From assembly GCA_003973375.1 (NCBI GenBank), contig QNYL01000123.1, positions 1 to 6,929 on the forward strand: a stretch of 6,929 bases of DNA, in the 5' to 3' direction. This DNA comes from Flavobacteriia bacterium (GTDB taxonomy: Bacteria > Bacteroidota > Bacteroidia > Flavobacteriales > Flavobacteriaceae). Positions 5,845 to 6,929 of this stretch are shown in pieces. The notes beneath the pieces were generated by a model, which was given only the letters and a program-made list of their open reading frames with translations, did not search any database and was not told the origin of the DNA. The first letter of the stretch is position 1. Each line of letters begins with the position of its first letter. A program made the translations under genes and the position numbers.

Positions 5845-6929
5845 ATGAAAATATACGATGATAAACACATTAAAAACATTGCTTTGGTTGGCGCCCACGC
5901 CAGCGGCAAGACCACTCTTGCCGAAACCATGTTATTTGAAGCCGGCCTGTTGAACCGTCGGGGAACAAGAGAAGATAAAAATACGGTATCCGATTATCAC
6001 GATATCGAGCATGAAAGAGAAACTTCCGTTTATTCTACAACCCTTCATACTGAATGGCGTAATTATAAAATTAATATCATCGATACTCCCGGTTTAGATG
6101 ATTTTATGGGAGAGATCGCTTCAACTATGCATGTAGCTGATTCAGTAGTGATGCTTGTGAATGCACAGCATGGTGTTGAGGTTGGAACCGAAATCATTTG
6201 GGGATACATTAACCGTTACAGCAAACCAACAATATTTGTAATTAATCAGATAGATCACGCTAAGGCAAATTACGACCAAAGTTATAACAGTATCGTTGAC
6301 ATGGTAGGTAACAACGCCGTGAAAATTCAGTATCCGCTTGTAGTTGACGGAGCACAATGTATTATTGATGTGCTGAAGATGAAAATGTATAAGTTCGGGC
6401 CTGAAGGAGGTAAACCGGAGAAATTTGATATTCCTGAAGATCAGAAAGAACTTGCCGACATGTTGCACAACGAACTGGTGGAAAAAGCTGCTGAAAATGA
6501 TGAAGAGTTGATGGAACTTTATTTTGATAAAGGAACCCTGAATGAAGATGAGATGAGAGCGGGTATTAAAAAAGGTATGCTGAATCATGAACTTTTTCCG
6601 GTTTTCTGTATTTCTGCCTTGCATGATATGGGTAGCGGACGATTGATGGGCTTTATTGATAATGTGGCTCCGGGATCGGCTGATATGGTACCTGAACAGA
6701 GTGTAGAGGGAGAAGATGTGGTTTGCGATCCGAACGGGCCAACAGCATTATTCATCTATAAAACCATTCACGAACCTAATTTAGGTCAGATTACTTTCTT
6801 TAAGGTTAAATCAGGCGAAGTTAAGGCCAATGATAAGCTGGTAAATTCCCATAATGAGCTATTTATAACTTCTTCTATGGTAGCAACATTGGACTATTTT
6901 CTTAATAAACATAAAGTTAACAAGAAAAA
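5845..6929 (+). CDS. EF-G paralog (EF-G2-like translational GTPase family), 5' part, runs off window
   Basis: About 361 residues are visible, compared with about 700-720 for the family. The start MKIYDDKHIKNIALVG fits the short N-terminus of Bacteroidota EF-G paralogs. The G domain shows the P-loop GAHASGKT (16-23), NTVSDYHDIEHE (46-57) and ETSVYST in the switch I region. Switch II is DTPGLDDF (80-87), the G4 motif is NQID (134-137) and the G5 motif is CISAL (255-259). Domain II begins near PTALFIYKTIHEPNLG. Canonical EF-G has DTPGHVDF and NKxD. Here the catalytic His is Leu84 and the G4 Lys is Gln135, so GTP hydrolysis is probably impaired. From family knowledge, Bacteroides EF-G2 shows similar substitutions and supports translocation without GTPase activity during carbon starvation; equivalence here is inferred. 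After Glu338 the sequence no longer resembles EF-G, although the frame stays open. The main housekeeping EF-G must lie elsewhere. A 7/8 -7 box at 5809-5816 is a possible promoter. Confidence 0.88.
   Translation, partial: MKIYDDKHIKNIALVGAHASGKTTLAETMLFEAGLLNRRGTREDKNTVSDYHDIEHERETSVYSTTLHTEWRNYKINIIDTPGLDDFMGEIASTMHVADSVVMLVNAQHGVEVGTEIIWGYINRYSKPTIFVINQIDHAKANYDQSYNSIVDMVGNNAVKIQYPLVVDGAQCIIDVLKMKMYKFGPEGGKPEKFDIPEDQKELADMLHNELVEKAAENDEELMELYFDKGTLNEDEMRAGIKKGMLNHELFPVFCISALHDMGSGRLMGFIDNVAPGSADMVPEQSVEGEDVVCDPNGPTALFIYKTIHEPNLGQITFFKVKSGEVKANDKLVNSHNELFITSSMVATLDYFLNKHKVNKK
6859..6929. other. Segment at window end without EF-G homology
   Basis: Up to about 6858 the EF-G paralog reads as expected (KSGEVKANDKLVNSHNE). 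EF-G homologs then continue with a stretch of the type ERINQLFxxDGKNR. Here the frame reads LFITSSMVATLDYFLNKHKV instead. The other two plus-strand frames reach stops quickly and do not restore the family sequence, so this is not a simple one-base frameshift. The stretch is AT-rich. It could be the edge of an inserted element, a rearranged or decayed gene, or a chimeric contig end. No terminal repeat can be identified from one end. Confidence 0.45.

Noticed and set aside
6142..6624. 160-codon open frame on the minus strand
   Set aside because: It lies wholly antisense to the well-conserved EF-G paralog, has no recognisable family motif, and is rich in Phe, His and Ile as expected for a shadow frame.
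1..6929. CRISPR array, tRNA/rRNA genes, or a defence or secondary-metabolite cluster
   Set aside because: No regularly spaced repeats or RNA gene signatures were seen, and the coding sequences account for nearly all of the window with housekeeping, motility and translation genes.

Overview
This window looks like chromosomal DNA of a gliding member of the Bacteroidota, most likely class Flavobacteriia. The evidence is a GldJ-type gliding lipoprotein gene next to murF, AT-rich DNA with no Shine-Dalgarno sequences ahead of the starts, promoter-like boxes matching the Bacteroidota -7 consensus TAnnTTTG, and a Bacteroidota-type EF-G paralog. Genus and species cannot be named from the window.

Layout. 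At 1-1395 (+) lies the 3' part of gldJ, whose start is outside the window. A strong GAAA-loop terminator follows, and murF (1462-2739, +) starts only 11 nt after its T-tract. murF converges, with a single base between the two stop codons, on an exported DUF4468-type protein (2741-3271, -). Upstream of that gene on the same strand is argS (3396 to about 5177, -), and the argS terminator hairpin sits 8 nt ahead of the DUF4468-type start codon. argS is divergent from a YkgJ-type CxxCxxCC cysteine-cluster gene (5259-5753, +). The intergenic region between them holds two outward-facing TATTTTTG boxes. After a 91-nt gap containing a perfect 10-bp inverted repeat, an EF-G-like translational GTPase paralog starts at 5845 (+) and runs off the window end.

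Functions. GldJ belongs to the gliding motility and type IX secretion apparatus. MurF completes the UDP-MurNAc-pentapeptide precursor of peptidoglycan. ArgS charges tRNA-Arg. The EF-G paralog has Leu where canonical EF-G has its catalytic His (DTPGL rather than DTPGH) and NQID instead of NKxD. It therefore resembles the Bacteroidota EF-G2 type, which has been described as translocating without GTP hydrolysis. The genes do not form one pathway; they are mostly housekeeping genes in several short transcription units.

Points of interest are: the GTPase-defective EF-G signature; an apparent loss of EF-G homology in the last ~70 bases, compatible with an insertion, a rearrangement or a contig-end artefact; three genes (murF, the DUF4468-type gene and the EF-G paralog) with a hairpin or inverted repeat placed 4-11 nt before the start codon; the compact divergent argS/ykgJ promoter region; and the 1-nt convergent gene pair without a visible terminator. 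I did not find a convincing new multi-gene system.
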